A DNA stretch of 64,000 nucleotides. It comes from Hippopus hippopus (Eukaryota > Mollusca > Bivalvia > Cardiida > Cardiidae). This document shows, piece by piece, positions 19,921-31,675 of this stretch. Position 1 is the stretch's first letter, and each line of letters begins with the position of its first letter. Made by a program: the position numbers and the translations under genes. The notes under the pieces are model-generated. The model worked only from the letters and a program-made list of their open reading frames with translations. It was not told where the DNA came from and searched no databases. The stretch is from positions 35,448,129-35,512,128 of the forward strand of contig OX328109.1 of assembly GCA_946811185.2 (NCBI GenBank). Direction: 5' to 3'.

Positions 19921-20730
19921 GGACGCGGACGAAAATGAAAGGTGGGCAAATTCGTTTTGTAAAGTGTTTGAGAATATTTAGTGTGACGCTAATGAGGATC
20001 AATTGACAGGGTGAATGGTCCGACAAAATCAACAAAATTAACACAAATTTGTCTCCGCACTGCGACAATAAATACGCCACTTTCCTTTGAAATCCGAAAA
20101 AGAAGTACTTAGTGTACAAAACAAATGTTACCTTGTAAATTTTCCGATCTACAAAATACCTTTTGTGTCTTTGTCTATTTATCAAACATTTTCGCTCTTT
20201 TATTCTAAGTAGGGATAGATATAAATTGTCGAATTCGAGACAAGGTAAAGAAATTATCAAAGCAAATCGGCCTTATTTGCATGTCTTATTACATTGAAGA
20301 TGGACTAATTTCAACTTATCGTTGTCAAGTCCACCTAACCGGAAGTTAGACAAATTACTTCGCGCATACGTAAGGTCAAGTAGTTCTTTTCGTTAATGAT
20401 GGCAACTATCTAGTGGATTCAAACACTAAATTTTGATAAGACTGCAATTTTAAATGATTAAAATCTAATCTTTAAATACTTACTGAAAGGATTATTGCTT
20501 TTTAGACCCCGGTGCCTTTACTTCATGACGCCCAATTCTGTATTCTCGAAATGAAGTGGAAAAAAAACTAAAAAACAACATGAATCCAACCAATATTTTG
20601 TCTGGTAAAATTGAAGCCTTCTTGTTCATACTAGACAATTTTGGGACAATCAAAGCTTTTCATACGTAGATCGTTAAAGCATAGAATAATTAACAACATA
20701 ATTGTGGCATAAAGTTTTGGTGCATGTTTA
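19921..20730. other. Unassigned stretch
   Basis: The long antisense open frame at 19781-20260 has no protein signature and overlaps a repeat. I regard it as chance. Confidence 0.4.
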
Positions 20731-20733
20731 AGT

Positions 20734-20965
20734 ATTCACTCTTTAGCAGACGATAAAATTTTGGACTTGTCCAAATTCAAAGCATTTGCAGACGACAAAT
20801 CTAAATGACTTAAATGACGGGATTTGTTTTTGAAAGAATAGAAAACATTGTGGGAAAAAGGAGAAAATGCTGGTTACCAGCATTTTCTCCTTTTTCCCAC
20901 AATGTTTTCAAAGGCTTTCCTCCTCAGGGTTGTTAAAACTCTGAATTACGTGGTAAAGAATAAAG
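20734..20965 (+). repeat. Family A MITE
   Basis: The palindrome at 20841-20909 has an extra A in the left arm matched by an extra T in the right. The left end reads TTCACTCTTTAGCAGAC. Confidence 0.85.
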
Positions 20966-21068
20966 TGATAAATGTTTTCGACGCCATTCTGCAAGGAGAT
21001 ATTTCAAGAGGGTTATAAACAATTACAATCAGGCGTCCGATAAACAAGCAGTCTGACCTGCTGAAGTT

Positions 21069-21272
21069 TTAACTCTTTACCAGACGACAAAATTTTGGAC
21101 TGGTCCAAATTCAAAGCATTTGCAGACGACAATTTAAATGTAGCTCATATTGTAGATATTGTTCCTTGAAAGGGTAGAAAAGAAGAAAATGCAACCTTTC
21201 AGATTTTTTTTCTCCTTTTCCAACAATATTTTCGAAATGCTTCTATCTCCGGACTGTGTTGTAAAGAGTTGG
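21069..21272 (+). repeat. Family A MITE with collapsed palindrome
   Basis: TTAACTCTTTACCAGACGAC begins it. The left arm is reduced to GAAGAAAATGC and the right arm is partly kept. It ends GTAAAGAGTT, directly before a family C copy. Confidence 0.8.
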
Positions 21273-21485
21273 CTCTTTCAGCGCCAAATATATAAACTCC
21301 GCCTATTTCAATGGCTGAAAATACGATCTAGTAAAACTTAGAAAGATTTTTTCGTCTTATAGACTTGACTTAACGATCGGACAGTATAGATCCAAGATCA
21401 GACTGCACGTTTTGTGCAGTCTGATCTTGGATCTATGCCGTTCACACACGCCCCTGCTTTCGCCATTGATTCTAAAAGGGTAAGA
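21273..21485 (+). repeat. Family C MITE
   Basis: GGCTCTTTCAGCGCC begins it. The hairpin is 21380-21443, and both arms carry the extra G of TAGATCCAAGATC / GATCTTGGATCTA. The order A then C repeats that at 5300-5728. Confidence 0.8.
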
Positions 21486-21660
21486 AAAACTTTGAAGAGG
21501 AAGGTTTACTTACATTAAGATAACGTGAATTTGTAGAAATGGTTTTTATGTAATAAAATTTAGCTTCGAACTGCGTTTGTCCTTGATAAATGCCGTCGTA
21601 CATAGACCTGTTTATCGTGCGTTAATACACAAGTACATAAATCCATCAGGTTTATTAACA

Positions 21661-21690
21661 TCCATCCACCCATCCGTCCGTCCGTCCATT
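21661..21690. repeat. Short CATC/CGTC tetranucleotide repeat
   Basis: CATCCATCCACCCATCCGTC and two further CGTC units. Confidence 0.8.
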
Positions 21691-21734
21691 TTGGTGCCTG
21701 GAATTTTGAATTCTGCCATTGGTCAGTAACTGTT

Positions 21735-21931
21735 ACTTGTTACAGGCTGACCTGGGTCGAAACTGATTGCTTTATGTAAATTTTCCGCATGTCCAAGGAC
21801 TATTCAACTCATAAAGTAGTCGGTTGTTCAACAGCATGGATTTTATCGATCCATTATTATGTGATTTCTTTCTTGGGATGAAGCATCAGGGAGATGTATT
21901 AAATGACCTCTTGTAAGAGCATGGCATATAT
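21735..21931 (+). repeat. Family E MITE, 5'-truncated
   Basis: It starts inside the hairpin (AGGCTGACCTGGGTCG), keeps GTCGGTTGTTCAACA and ends GTAAGAGCATGGC. Confidence 0.7.
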
Positions 21932-22154
21932 ATAAATACGTTTTCGCCTTTCGCTAAGCTCCGTCTGAAATCCAACGTGATGTCTGCTGAGTTATAACTC
22001 AAAGATCTTTAGTAGACGTGTTTTTTATATGGAATAAAAGAATAGTAACATAACGTCGTCTGCAGAAGATAGATGAGGTAACTTTTTTTTTTAGAGGGAA
22101 AAAAATTCATTTATGTCTACTCTCAGCTATCACGTGTTTTGTGTCAAATACAAT

Positions 22155-22371
22155 GCTTCACACTGACAAGCCAACAAAATTTTTGATTTGAACAAATGAA
22201 AAGCCTTTGCAGACGTCAAATTAAATGTGGGATTGTCACTGAACGGTTGAAAACATAAACGGGAAGGGAAAAAAGTACTGGTCACCAGCATTTCCCCCCT
22301 TTTATCCACCAGTCGTTAGAAGTGGCTTCCGACGGATTGTTGAGATACAACAGTGTTTAGTAAAGGGTTAA
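22155..22371 (+). repeat. Family A MITE, decayed
   Basis: The order of blocks is kept (GACAAGCCAACAAAATTTTTG, TTTGCAGACGTC, GGGAAGGGAAAAAAG, AGTAAAGGGTTAA), though the palindrome is badly mismatched. Confidence 0.65.
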
Positions 22372-23590
22372 CTAAATGCTTTGTCTATATTGAGCATCTT
22401 TTCTTAGGAGTAGCTGATAAAACGGTTACTTGCGTTGCGAAAGGACCAATAAAATCACATTAAGGCTACAAGTAGAATTTCTGATACAAAGTCTGATTGG
22501 TTAAACAAGTCATGTGATTTGAAACCTAAAGAATAAGACACTAAAGGATAGTGCGCTATCTTGTCGGTGGTTTATATTACGCTGAGAAGGCTGGCTTGGG
22601 TAATCACACCGACTTGAATGGTGTCCTTCTCATAAAAAAAATACAGACGCACAGTGGCCAACAAAATAAAATGTCTCATAGGCTATCAAGTTATTTTGAA
22701 ATTTTTGCTATGCATGTGGGATAGCGGATTATCGTATCTACTGTCTCAAAGAAGTTCTTTGCTCGCAACATTTCAAAATAACGGGTATCTATGAAAAACA
22801 AAAAAAGTGTATAAGGGTCAGTGAAAACATTCCGCCACCCCTGCCTGCCCCCCTCTCTCGCTTGCATGATTTTCTTTCTTGCTTGAAGCAGAACTATAAA
22901 TACATGTATAATTCTTGTAAAACATGCACATCAATATCTTTTTTTCTTTTATTTTTCGGTGATTTTTCTATCCATATATCAAAGGTCTGGTAGAATGTGG
23001 CAACAGACAACTACATCATAAAAAACTTTTTCTTGAACTTTTAAACTCACAAACACGTGTATTTACGCCCCTGCAGAAATAAGCTTTTAAAAAATAGGGG
23101 AAAGGAAGCCGTTGCCCTTTTACAAACAATTGCTCGTTTTGCACAATGTTTTACATTTGGTACTTATCATTTCAACTTTTCTCAATTGAGTCAAATGTAT
23201 TAACTTTAGATATATCTAAGTATAACTCCCGCAGTACCGGGCCAACTGCAAAGGGATCCGGGCGCCCGTTCAATAAACCAAACATTTCTTGTGCGTACAT
23301 TTTAATCCTTAAATTATTTGACCTGTGACCTTTCTCTCTTAAATGGGGTTTTCATCGTCCGTATTTTGGGCTTATGATTTGGCGTTTTGTGTAAGCCCTT
23401 TCTAGTCGAAATGCAAAGCCTAATACCCCGGATAAGTTTTCCCGCCGAACAGACGGCAAAGTTTGTCAGTTTCACACCTCTGTCGTCTGATACTCCCCAA
23501 AATGGCGACAGAGAAAACAACCAAAGCGATCCAAAACATGCACATTCAACGTTTTTATCTTTATCGTTCTGAAATACGCCGTAACCCTTC
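22372..23590. other. Unassigned stretch
   Basis: No repeat copy or gene recognised in about 1.2 kb. The locally GC-rich part at 23230-23280 has no clear frame. Confidence 0.4.
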
Positions 23591-23592
23591 AT

Positions 23593-23822
23593 TGTCTACA
23601 TTACCAGACGACAAGATCTTAGACTTGTCCAATTTGAAAGCATTTGCAGACGACAATTCAAATGTGGCCAAAATGATGGAGTTTAAATCTTGAAGGGTAG
23701 AAAACAATGTGGGAAAAGGAGAAAATGCTGGTTACCAGTATTTTCTCCTTTTCCCACAATGTTTTCAGAAGCCTCTTTCCTCTGGGTCATTAAAAAGAAG
23801 GATTGTTTGGGAAACGGTTTAA
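23593..23822 (+). repeat. Family A MITE
   Basis: The palindrome at 23700-23766 has one mismatch (CAGTATTTTC). The right edge is GGAAACGGTTTAA. Confidence 0.85.
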
Positions 23823-24195
23823 CTGTCAAGTACATGGAATGAACATTTCCCACCAATAGACACAACGCAAATATTCGATATCTAGCTTCTTTTTCTGGAA
23901 AATTCTATTCGTATTGGACAGTGATGATACCAGGTTAGACATACAAAAGACAACAGAGGTCGAGATTGGCAAAGGATTCGGTTTAAGCCCCAGTGTACCT
24001 TTTAATTTCCAATCCCAGGGCTTAATGATAAGACAAGTTTACCGCGGCAAACCGGTTAAACCTTATCATATAGTGGGGGAAAGGGGGGGGGGGAGGAGGA
24101 AAGAGAAAGAATGCCTAAGAATCGAAATCAGTCGAATGCCGTCAAGAACAATGCGGGTGGACCGGCCTTTTTTTATCCACAACGTGTTTTTCACC

Positions 24196-24365
24196 CCGTT
24201 TTCAAAGACAATTTGAGCCTTCTTTAATTTGTTGTCTGAAAATACTTTAAATCCGGACAAGTTTACCATTTTTGGTTACCAGCATTTTCTCCTTTTCCCA
24301 CCATGTTTTCAAAAGCAGTCTTTCCCAGGGTCTTGAAAACAAGGGATTGCTTGGTAAAGAGTTAA
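24196..24365. repeat. Chimeric family A MITE
   Basis: The left part (GAGCCTTCTTTAATTTGTTG, GGACAAGTTTACC) is the minus-orientation outer half. It joins at the palindrome centre GGTTACC to a plus-orientation right half ending GGTAAAGAGTTAA. Confidence 0.7.
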
Positions 24366-24374
24366 GACTTACTA

Positions 24375-25925
24375 CTGGGACCACGTGTAAACAAAAGTCA
24401 TTGACATCATGTATGGAGTATAGTCAAACGCAGCCATCTGTACTAAACGGAGGCACATTTCATTGCAATGCAGTGTCTAATAAGTATACTAAGGCTTTCA
24501 TTTCTCATTTTCTTTTCCCGTTATGGGTCAGTTAACGATTTGGCTACGTTATGGACATCGTGTAGGTTTCAATTATATCGGGCTGTCTCGCGAGACTTGT
24601 TCATGTTGTTATCATAAATGCTCAAGAGTGTCAAAAGATGGATATACTCTATCGGACTGGCCAAAATAAGTATCATCAAGAAAATATTGATGCATAACAT
24701 CAATGGCGCCGCAAATCAGTTGTTTCTGAAATAGGGCACATTACAGCGGGTTAATTTGTTACGCCAAGGGCATTACTTGAACAAACTTCGTAGAGGTCCA
24801 CGTAGTGATACTACATGACAAATATTTAAACTCTAGGCCATCTGGGGTACGATCTGGTTTTTATCGATCTGGCAATGAAAGTACAGTATTTCACATGTTA
24901 AAAAAAATTAGTCCAAATAGAAAAACAAAGTTGGTACGGGCTCGATCTGGTAATGAAAGTACCGTATTTTTACATGTATGTTAAAAAAGACACTGAACCA
25001 GTCCTTATAGTAAACAATATGGCTACCTCCACAGGCATTTTTCAAAAGCGAATAAAAATATAGTGCCGCCCTCATGCGGCGAGACAACAATGATGGAGCC
25101 CATTAGAGGCGTAGGGCAAGCGACGAATGCATGGCTCTCTTTCGTGAGGTACCGCTTGTTGGGTTGTCTCCCTTTGAAAATTTAGAAAATTAAGTTAGAT
25201 TTGGTTGGGTGCTTTGCCATCAGATTTTCAGACATTTTATTGTTTTTCTGCGAGTTTTTTTGCCGGCGCTATTACCCTCGTATGGACTTGCAGACTCTGG
25301 ACTGAAGCCAGACCCATAATTATTGACCAACAATTCTAAATTGAAATCTTAGCTTAACTCTCGATATTTTTCCAATTTTCAAAGTAACGTAATTTTTGAC
25401 TAGCTAAACCAAAGCGTGTTGCTTACTGCATTCAGATTAAGAATGGGAATACGAGTACTTATTAACATAGTTGGTTGAACACGGGCCCGGGTCTTCCTGG
25501 CTTCCTGGCTTCCGCCCAGTTGCGAGCTGGTCCCCATCCATTTAGTGTTGTGGAAACACGTGTCTGTCGAGTCTGAGGTCCTCGAGACTTACATTTACCA
25601 CGTATTTTGTTTTTATTTGAGGAAGTAAAATGCAAGATATTTGCAAAAATGAATCATGTTACAATCTTTGAGATCTTCAATTAAAACTAAAAAATGCTAA
25701 AATACGCGTCAAACATCTAACACACTGCTAGGATCCAGCTGACATTTTGAACTATGAATTATGGGTAACAAGCAATATCAGCGCCATCTGGAGGATAAAA
25801 AACGTATGAAAATCAGACAAGCGACAAGAGTGTGGAGATTTTATTGCCTACCTAAATATAATCGGTATGCAGGCGAAATACAGTGATAACAAGACGAATC
25901 AGAAGTCAGCGAGGGCAATGTCGTA
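24375..25925. other. Unassigned stretch with a short direct repeat
   Basis: ATCTGGCAATGAAAGTACAG at about 24866 recurs as ATCTGGTAATGAAAGTACCG about 80 bp later. Otherwise nothing is recognised in 1.5 kb. Confidence 0.45.
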
Positions 25926-25927
25926 AA

Positions 25928-26483
25928 TTAACGCTTTACTTAACGACATGGTTTGAGACTTGTCCAAATTCAAAGTATTTGTACACGATGAATAAAACAT
26001 TTCTTCAAAAAAATGGGAATTATCTTTGAAAGGGCAGAAAACATTACGGAAAAACGAGAAAATGCTGGCAGGCTTTACCTAACGACATGTTTTCAGAACT
26101 GTCCAAGTTGAAAGCCAAAATGTTTCCATCTCTTCCAAGACAAATTTCATATTATGAGCCACATTTAAACTCACTCTATTCGGACAAGGCTATTATTTGG
26201 CGTGCAACATGCGAAAAGGGGCATTCGGACATTTGCGTAAAGTGTCGTCTCGGATCAGCCTACGCAGTCCGCGCAGGCTAATCCGAGACGGCACTTTACG
26301 CCTACATTAGATTTTGTGCTACAGTAGACTTGCGCAAAACAGAAAATTACATAAAAACGGAAAGTGTCGTTTCGGATTAGCGTGCGCGGACTGCGCAGGC
26401 TGATCCGAGACGACACTAACGCAAATGTCCGAATGTCCCTTTTCGCGTGTTGCAGGCCATTTTGTCTTCTGGTAAAGAGTTAA
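25928..26483. repeat. Rearranged family A copy hosting family D
   Basis: TTAACGCTTTACTTAACGAC starts a plus-orientation left half. A second left-end fragment follows at 26074-26120, then a minus-orientation half (GAGCCACATTTAAACTC). Family D interrupts it at 26198-26459, and it resumes with TTTGTCTTCTGGTAAAGAG and ends in TTAA. Confidence 0.75.
26198..26459 (+). repeat. Family D MITE nested in family A
   Basis: The ends are TGGCGTGCAACATGCG and CGTGTTGCAGGCCA. The left hairpin is perfect apart from the loop, and the right one has lost two bases (GACACTAACGC). Confidence 0.85.
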
Positions 26484-26489
26484 ATTTCT

Positions 26490-26965
26490 TTGTGATAGCC
26501 ACAGTCAAAATTGAGACGTATTATGTAAAGTTAACCCTGATAAATCGTGAAATACTTGGGTGTGGAACGAACTGGACGTAGTGAAACATGGTAATAGATG
26601 AAATTGTGTACATTGTGTACAACTGTAAATGATACCTAAAAAGCGATGGGCCATATATAAGGATATTTCTACAAATTACGGTCTTACTTGTTTAGGCCCT
26701 CTGATATTTTGGACGTTCGATAAGATTTTCAAAATCTCACAAGTCCAAAAATATTACAAGGTCCAACAAATTAAGTCAGTAATTTGTGAAAAAAAAAAAT
26801 CCATAAATTACAAAAATGTAGCGTTAGAAAAAGTATGCTTTTGGTATCTCAGCAACCAGTGAAAAAATTGAGCATGCACATTATTTTCGCAAAATCTGAC
26901 CATGTGTCATTATCTTCCGCTAAGTGGCATTTTCAAGTACATACTTATCTGATTTGGGCATTCTA
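26490..26965. other. Unassigned stretch
   Basis: A short open frame at 26629-26862 is Lys/Tyr-rich with no domain; not called as a gene. Confidence 0.4.
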
Positions 26966-26969
26966 GATC

Positions 26970-27130
26970 CAGGTTTCGCACTAACCACCATTCGTAAGAA
27001 CATTTTTAGTCTTTTTCTCCAACATTTTCTACATTTGAGAGTAACACGACTTCTGATTGGCTAAACCAAATGGTTTAGCCAATCAGAAGTTGTATCACTT
27101 TCAAATGTAGAAATGGACCCAGAACCGGAC
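26970..27130. repeat. Family G palindrome
   Basis: The centre CTTCTGATTGGCTAAACC pairs with GGTTTAGCCAATCAGAAG, and the outer arms (ACATTTGAGAGTAACAC / ATCACTTTCAAATGT) are mostly preserved. It ends GGACCCAG. Confidence 0.8.
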
Positions 27131-27885
27131 TACTTTTCAAGATGACAATCAATGCTGCGAATTTCAAAAAAAAAAAGTATACATTTAATCAAAACAGTGC
27201 TACCGGGTACGATTCATACAGCCATGGTTAGCTACTGAATAACCCATGCACGAGTCAGTTATAAACATAGCCTCTATTGGCCTTGGAAATAGCCCCAGTA
27301 TAAGCCCAACAAAGTGGGAACATTTTTTTATTGTTGCTGTTAAAGTCTATGAAAAGCCCTGCACAAAACCCGGTTTTCCCTAAATCTATATTTAGAAACC
27401 GTACACTAAGACTGCAGTAAACAATTGTATCTTTTTAAAATTTTTCTTCCAATTTGAAATCAAAATATTTGTAATAAATTTGAAGCGAAAACAGGCTTGA
27501 TTTCTCCACAAACGTATTATTTATAGTCATTTTCCGCTTGCGGCAGAGTTTTGAGTTATACGCACCGCGTATTAATATTTATTCTGTACAGGATAGTAAT
27601 GCATCATAGCAGCCAGCTCAATCTTCGAAGAATGTGACATGCACAGACAAGAGTTAAATATAAGTGAGGGCCAAAATACCCAATAATATCCGGTGCATAA
27701 GAAATAGATTCCTGGTGCTTACTCACTGTTACAATACATCATCCTTTTTACATGTCGATAAAATAAACACAACAAAAAATGATTTTGAAATTATTCTGAA
27801 ATGATTTTGGTGTCTTAAAGGGGCATTGTGATCCCATTTATTCGAAGGAGACAGTTGTTATTTTGTAGAGACAAAAATACGAACT
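27131..27885. other. Unassigned stretch
   Basis: AT-rich sequence; nothing recognised. Confidence 0.4.
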
Positions 27886-27888
27886 CTT

Positions 27889-27953
27889 AGGTGGGACTCG
27901 AACCCACGACCTTCAAAATCATAATCGGTGACCCTACCCACTGAGTTATAGAG
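27889..27953 (-). pseudogene. tRNA-like sequence (SINE head or tRNA pseudogene)
   Basis: On the minus strand TAACTCAGTGGGTAG is box A-like and GGTTCGAGTCC is box B, with a good T-arm (GTGGG/CCCAC). The anticodon arm does not form a clean 5-bp stem, so function is doubtful. Confidence 0.5.
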
Positions 27954-28126
27954 ACAAATGGCAGGGAGCCGTGTTTAAAAAAAAATATTTATTCCTTGTT
28001 ATGCAATAACAGCTATGCCGTTACAAACCAGATAGGAAATTTTACAGTAAAAAATACAAAAAACCTTGGTAATTCCTCGTGTTTTCTACGTGTATTTCTA
28101 CGTGTATTTCTATCTGGATTTTGATT

Positions 28127-28356
28127 TTAACTCTTTTCCAAACGACAAAATTTTCGACTGGTCCAAATTGAAAGCATTTACAGACAACAATTGAAATGTA
28201 ACTGAAAAAATGAAATTTGTTTTTGAAAGGGTAGAAAACATTGTGGGAAAAGGAGGAAAATGCTGGTTACCAGCATTTTCTCCTTTTCCCACAATGTTTT
28301 CAAAGGGCTTCTTTCAGAGGGTCGTTAAAACCAGGGATTGTTTGGTAAGTGGTTAA
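28127..28356 (+). repeat. Family A MITE
   Basis: TTAACTCTTTTCCAAACGAC to GGTAAGTGGTTAA. The palindrome is 28234-28301, with one extra G in the left arm. Confidence 0.85.
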
Positions 28357-28568
28357 AGCAATCTTTGCATGCGAATGAAAACAACAGAGAAACAAAATCT
28401 GGGTTAATGTCCCTTTAAACCTTAAAACCAAACCATTGTTACATTATATGACTAATTTGGTAAATTTTGGTACAATGTTTTTTTAAAACGCCAATATTAT
28501 TTCAAGATCGAAATAACGTTTCATTATGCAGACAGAATACCAATTATTGTTGACATACATTACTGGTA

Positions 28569-28811
28569 AAAGAGGGCTTATTGCATCTCCGTGATGCATG
28601 ATACCAAGCAAGTTATCATATAATTATGGATCCATAAAATCGATTTTGTCGAACAACCGACTGAATCATGAGGTACACTGGTCCTTTGATATGCAGAAAA
28701 CTGGCCAAAAGCAAAAAGTTTCGGCCCAGGTCAGCCTGCGCGGACTGCGCAGGCTGACCTGGGTCGATACTTTTTGCAAATGCATAACGAACCTTTTCAC
28801 AGTGCATGGCT
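28569..28811 (-). repeat. Family E MITE
   Basis: It carries GGCTTATTGCATCTCC, GATCCATAAAATCG and a strong hairpin (CCCAGGTCAGCCTGCGC / GCGCAGGCTGACCTGGG at about 28729-28765). It ends TGCATGGCT. Confidence 0.85.
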
Positions 28812-28840
28812 CATGTACCATTACATGTATTCTAAAATCT

Positions 28841-28991
28841 TTAAGCCTTTACGTCACGATAAACTTTGGTCCCATGCATATCATAAGCGTTTTCAGACAA
28901 CATGTGAACTGTGGCTCAAATGATGTCTGTGAAATAGTGGAAATTATTGTGGGAAAGGGAGGAAATGCGGGATTGTTTAGGAAAGGGTTAA
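28841..28991 (+). repeat. Family A deletion derivative
   Basis: The left half runs into the left arm (ATTGTGGGAAAGGGAGG), then jumps straight to the right end GGGATTGTTTAGG..GGGTTAA. The right arm and about 60 bp are deleted. Confidence 0.75.
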
Positions 28992-29023
28992 AACTTAAGG
29001 CCTTGGGTAAATGAAATCATCAC

Positions 29024-29396
29024 TTAAAGATCCAGTAAAGGCCAAAATATCTAAAAAGGTGTCATAATACATTTAAATTTAAATCATACCGTTTAAAAGT
29101 ATGAAAAATATTGTGGAGATAACAATCTGTTATAGTGTGGTCGGGTCATATATTAATCGCTGGCAGAAAACAGATCTTCAAAATCAGGCAAAAAGTAAAC
29201 AAAAAACACAGCTACCTGGCAGGTTTTAACCTAGTTTTGAAATTAATTTCTCTGTCAGCAACTAACACTTCGACCGACCGTACAATGACAGACTGTCATC
29301 TTCACAATAATTTCCATACTTTAAAATGGTATGATATCAATTCAAATGCATTTAAACACTCGCTTTGTTTACTTTTGGGCTTTATTGTTACTTTAA
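29024..29396. mobile_element. Family T inverted-repeat element, intact
   Basis: Inverted ends of about 120 bp begin in TTAAAG and end in CTTTAA. They share GTATGGAAATTATTGTG-like sequence and GGTCGG near the inner edge. The inner 120 bp hold AAAAGTAAACAAA and CAGGTTTTAACC and encode nothing. This copy lacks the retrotransposon present in its relative at 6285-10841. Confidence 0.8.
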
Positions 29397-29449
29397 GTCT
29401 GGGATAGCAAAAAAGAAGAACAGAACAGATATTTTACTGGATGAGAACA

Positions 29450-29605
29450 TTGATTGACTGAATGATGTTTTACGCCGCTTTCAACATTATTTCAGTGATA
29501 TCACGACGACAGGTCAGATACTCATATATTTTCTGGGTTTCACCAGTACTAGGCTAAGGATCTGAAGTGTCTTGCCCAAGGACACTCCTACGACGAAGGA
29601 TGAGT
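29450..29605 (-). mobile_element. tRNA-derived SINE, 5'-truncated
   Basis: Read on the minus strand it has AGTGTCCTTGGGCAAGACAC and the tail AATGTTGAAAGCGGCGTAAA, as in the SINE at 272. The tRNA-like head is missing. Confidence 0.7.
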
Positions 29606-29619
29606 ACAAATGCATATAG

Positions 29620-29724
29620 TCAAAATCACGTAATATATGTAACAAAGAAGTCTGTGTAGTCTCATCTTGATCTACGCAGTTCGCAAAAGTAGCTAATGTT
29701 TTGTTCAACGCTCTAAGGTCTTAA
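29620..29724 (+). repeat. Family B/C fragment
   Basis: TCATCTTGATCTACGCAGTT is a right hairpin arm followed by CGCAAAAGTAGCTAATG. It ends at the GAAA microsatellite. Confidence 0.5.
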
Positions 29725-29731
29725 AGAAGGA

Positions 29732-29775
<44 letters not shown>

Positions 29776-29803
29776 AGAAAGAAAGAAAGAAAGAAAGAAA
29801 GAA
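29725..29803. repeat. GAAA microsatellite
   Basis: About 19 units of GAAA with one AGA interruption. Confidence 0.97.
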
Positions 29804-29829
29804 CTTTACTGTTTCACAAAAATTGAGAA

Positions 29830-29932
29830 CAGTCTTGGTCCCAAATCAGACTCCGATTTCTACGCAGTCTGATCTTGATCTACACTGTCCGCAAAAGTAA
29901 CTGGGGCTGTGCTCAGCACTCTGAGACCTAAA
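29830..29932 (+). repeat. Family B fragment
   Basis: CGCAGTCTGATCTTGATCTA, then CACTGTCCGCAAAAGTAACT and GCTCAGCACTCTGAGA, repeat the order of the fragment on the other side of the microsatellite. Confidence 0.55.
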
Positions 29933-30218
29933 AATCTTGTTTTACAGTATCTAAAGAACTTTACTCTAATTAATTTATCCAGACCAGCGATATTTGAAAT
30001 TAAAATTTACATAAAAACAAAGATACACACATAAAAAAACCCATGGGGGTGGGACAAATATTAACGTTGATTTGCCAGTAAACTGCACACAGACTTTAAA
30101 TAGGCCTATCGGAAACGAGCTGTCTGACGTGATGCGCGCATCATGCATATATCTGTAAATATGACAGTTACAGTTAGATTCTAAAATCACGGAACATCCA
30201 AATATGTATATACATATT

Positions 30219-30399
30219 TTAAACCTTCACAAGACGACGAAATTTTAGACTTGTCCAAAGTGAAGAGTGAAGGCACTTACAGACTAAGAAATAAATGTAT
30301 TTCAAATGATGTGATTTGTTTTTAAAATGATAGAAACCATTGTAGGAAAGATAGGAAATTCTGGTTACTGGCATTTTCTCCTTTTCACAATCTTTTTAA
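30219..30399 (+). repeat. Family A MITE truncated on the right
   Basis: TTAAACCTTCACAAGACGACG begins it. The palindrome is weak (GGTTACTGG centre). It stops at the TTAA that starts the next copy. Confidence 0.75.
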
Positions 30400-30626
30400 C
30401 CATTTGCCAAACAGTTTCCACTCTTAATGACGTTGAGGATGAAGGCTTATGAAAACATTGTGGGAAAAGAAGAAAATGCTGATTATCAGCCTTTTCTCCT
30501 TGCCCGCAAATGTTACCGATTATTCTATAGACAAACCCTATCATTTGAGCCACATTTAATTTGTCGCGTGCAAATACTTTCAATATGGACGAGTCTAAAA
30601 TTTGTTGTATAGATTTTTACGAGTTA
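30396..30626 (-). repeat. Family A MITE
   Basis: TTAACCATTTGCCAAACAG starts it, and the palindrome is about 30452-30519 with several mismatches. It ends TTTGTTGTATAGATTTTTACG. It faces the preceding copy. Confidence 0.75.
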
Positions 30627-30794
30627 CTCGTATTAAGTGCTTTATAAGAACCACCGCTGCTAACAACATCATCAACAATAAAACAGAACAGAAGACAACA
30701 AAAGAAAACCCAGGAAAACACACGTTTTCATCTCAATATATGAGCGTTACTTTCCTAGCCTCGTGACAAGATCAATCAAATATAATTTGCAACT

Positions 30795-30872
30795 TCAAAA
30801 AGTATCGACCCATGTCAGACTGCGCAGTCTGCGCAGGCTGACATGAGTCGAAACTTTTTGCTACTTGTCATT
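30795..30872 (+). repeat. Family E hairpin only
   Basis: GCAAAAAGT-type flanks surround CGACCCATGTCAGACTGCGC / GCGCAGGCTGACATGAGTCG. The CATGTC/GACATG change is present on both arms. Confidence 0.7.
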
Positions 30873-30879
30873 TTTGCAG

Positions 30880-31670
30880 ATCTCCAAAATCTTTCAGTAT
30901 GAACAGAAATAGTGAAAAGTAATCGTTTTGCATAATGTTGAAAAGTGAAATATTCAATAAGATAAACTCATCGTTGGAAAAGGAAGAGCTGCTGCTATAA
31001 TGGTGTATCTGAAAATACATGTACATGTATACTGTACAGTGGTGGGTTATTAGAGTAACGAGGGAAAATAGGGGAAGTAAAAATAATAATAAATTACCAA
31101 TTAGAACGAGAGAAGGATTATCCTCTACATTATCCATTTTATAAGGTCTGAAAAATCCCCACAGGGTATCCATTTAACAGAAGAAAAACCTTGGTTATAA
31201 GTGTCACAAGAAGGTCCGCAAAAAGGCCCACAAAATCTCTGCACAGACCGCAGGATAATCATGTACACATTTTGTACCAGTCGCAAATTACTTTTGATAC
31301 ATTGGAGACTATATACCAAGAAGTATGTCAAAAGCCAGCTTATATAAATACCTCGAAAAATACAGTGGAACAAAATTTAAGAACGTGACAGTCATTTCGT
31401 AGAAAGGCAATTAAAAATCATGAAGTGGCTTAAAATTGAATTGTCTCCCTTTTATCTAAATTTTGCTGAAGTTTGCAATACTGTGCATTTTCCCCACTGC
31501 CAGTAAATTTTAGAGGTTTCAAAAGTGGCATATTTCGTTTTATTCATTTTATCGACATTGTGTTTATATGTGACGTGATGGAATGGACGAGTGAATTGAT
31601 ACACAGTTTGAGAACGATGCATTTTTTAAGGTAAAGTCATTTATATCTTGTTACTGACTGGCGTTTTTAT
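30880..31670. other. Unassigned stretch
   Basis: No recognisable gene or repeat. Confidence 0.4.
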
Positions 31671-31675
31671 GTATC

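Noticed and set aside
19781..20260. 159-residue minus-strand frame
   Set aside because: It overlaps a family G palindrome, has no recognisable domain and is of a length possible by chance in AT-rich DNA.
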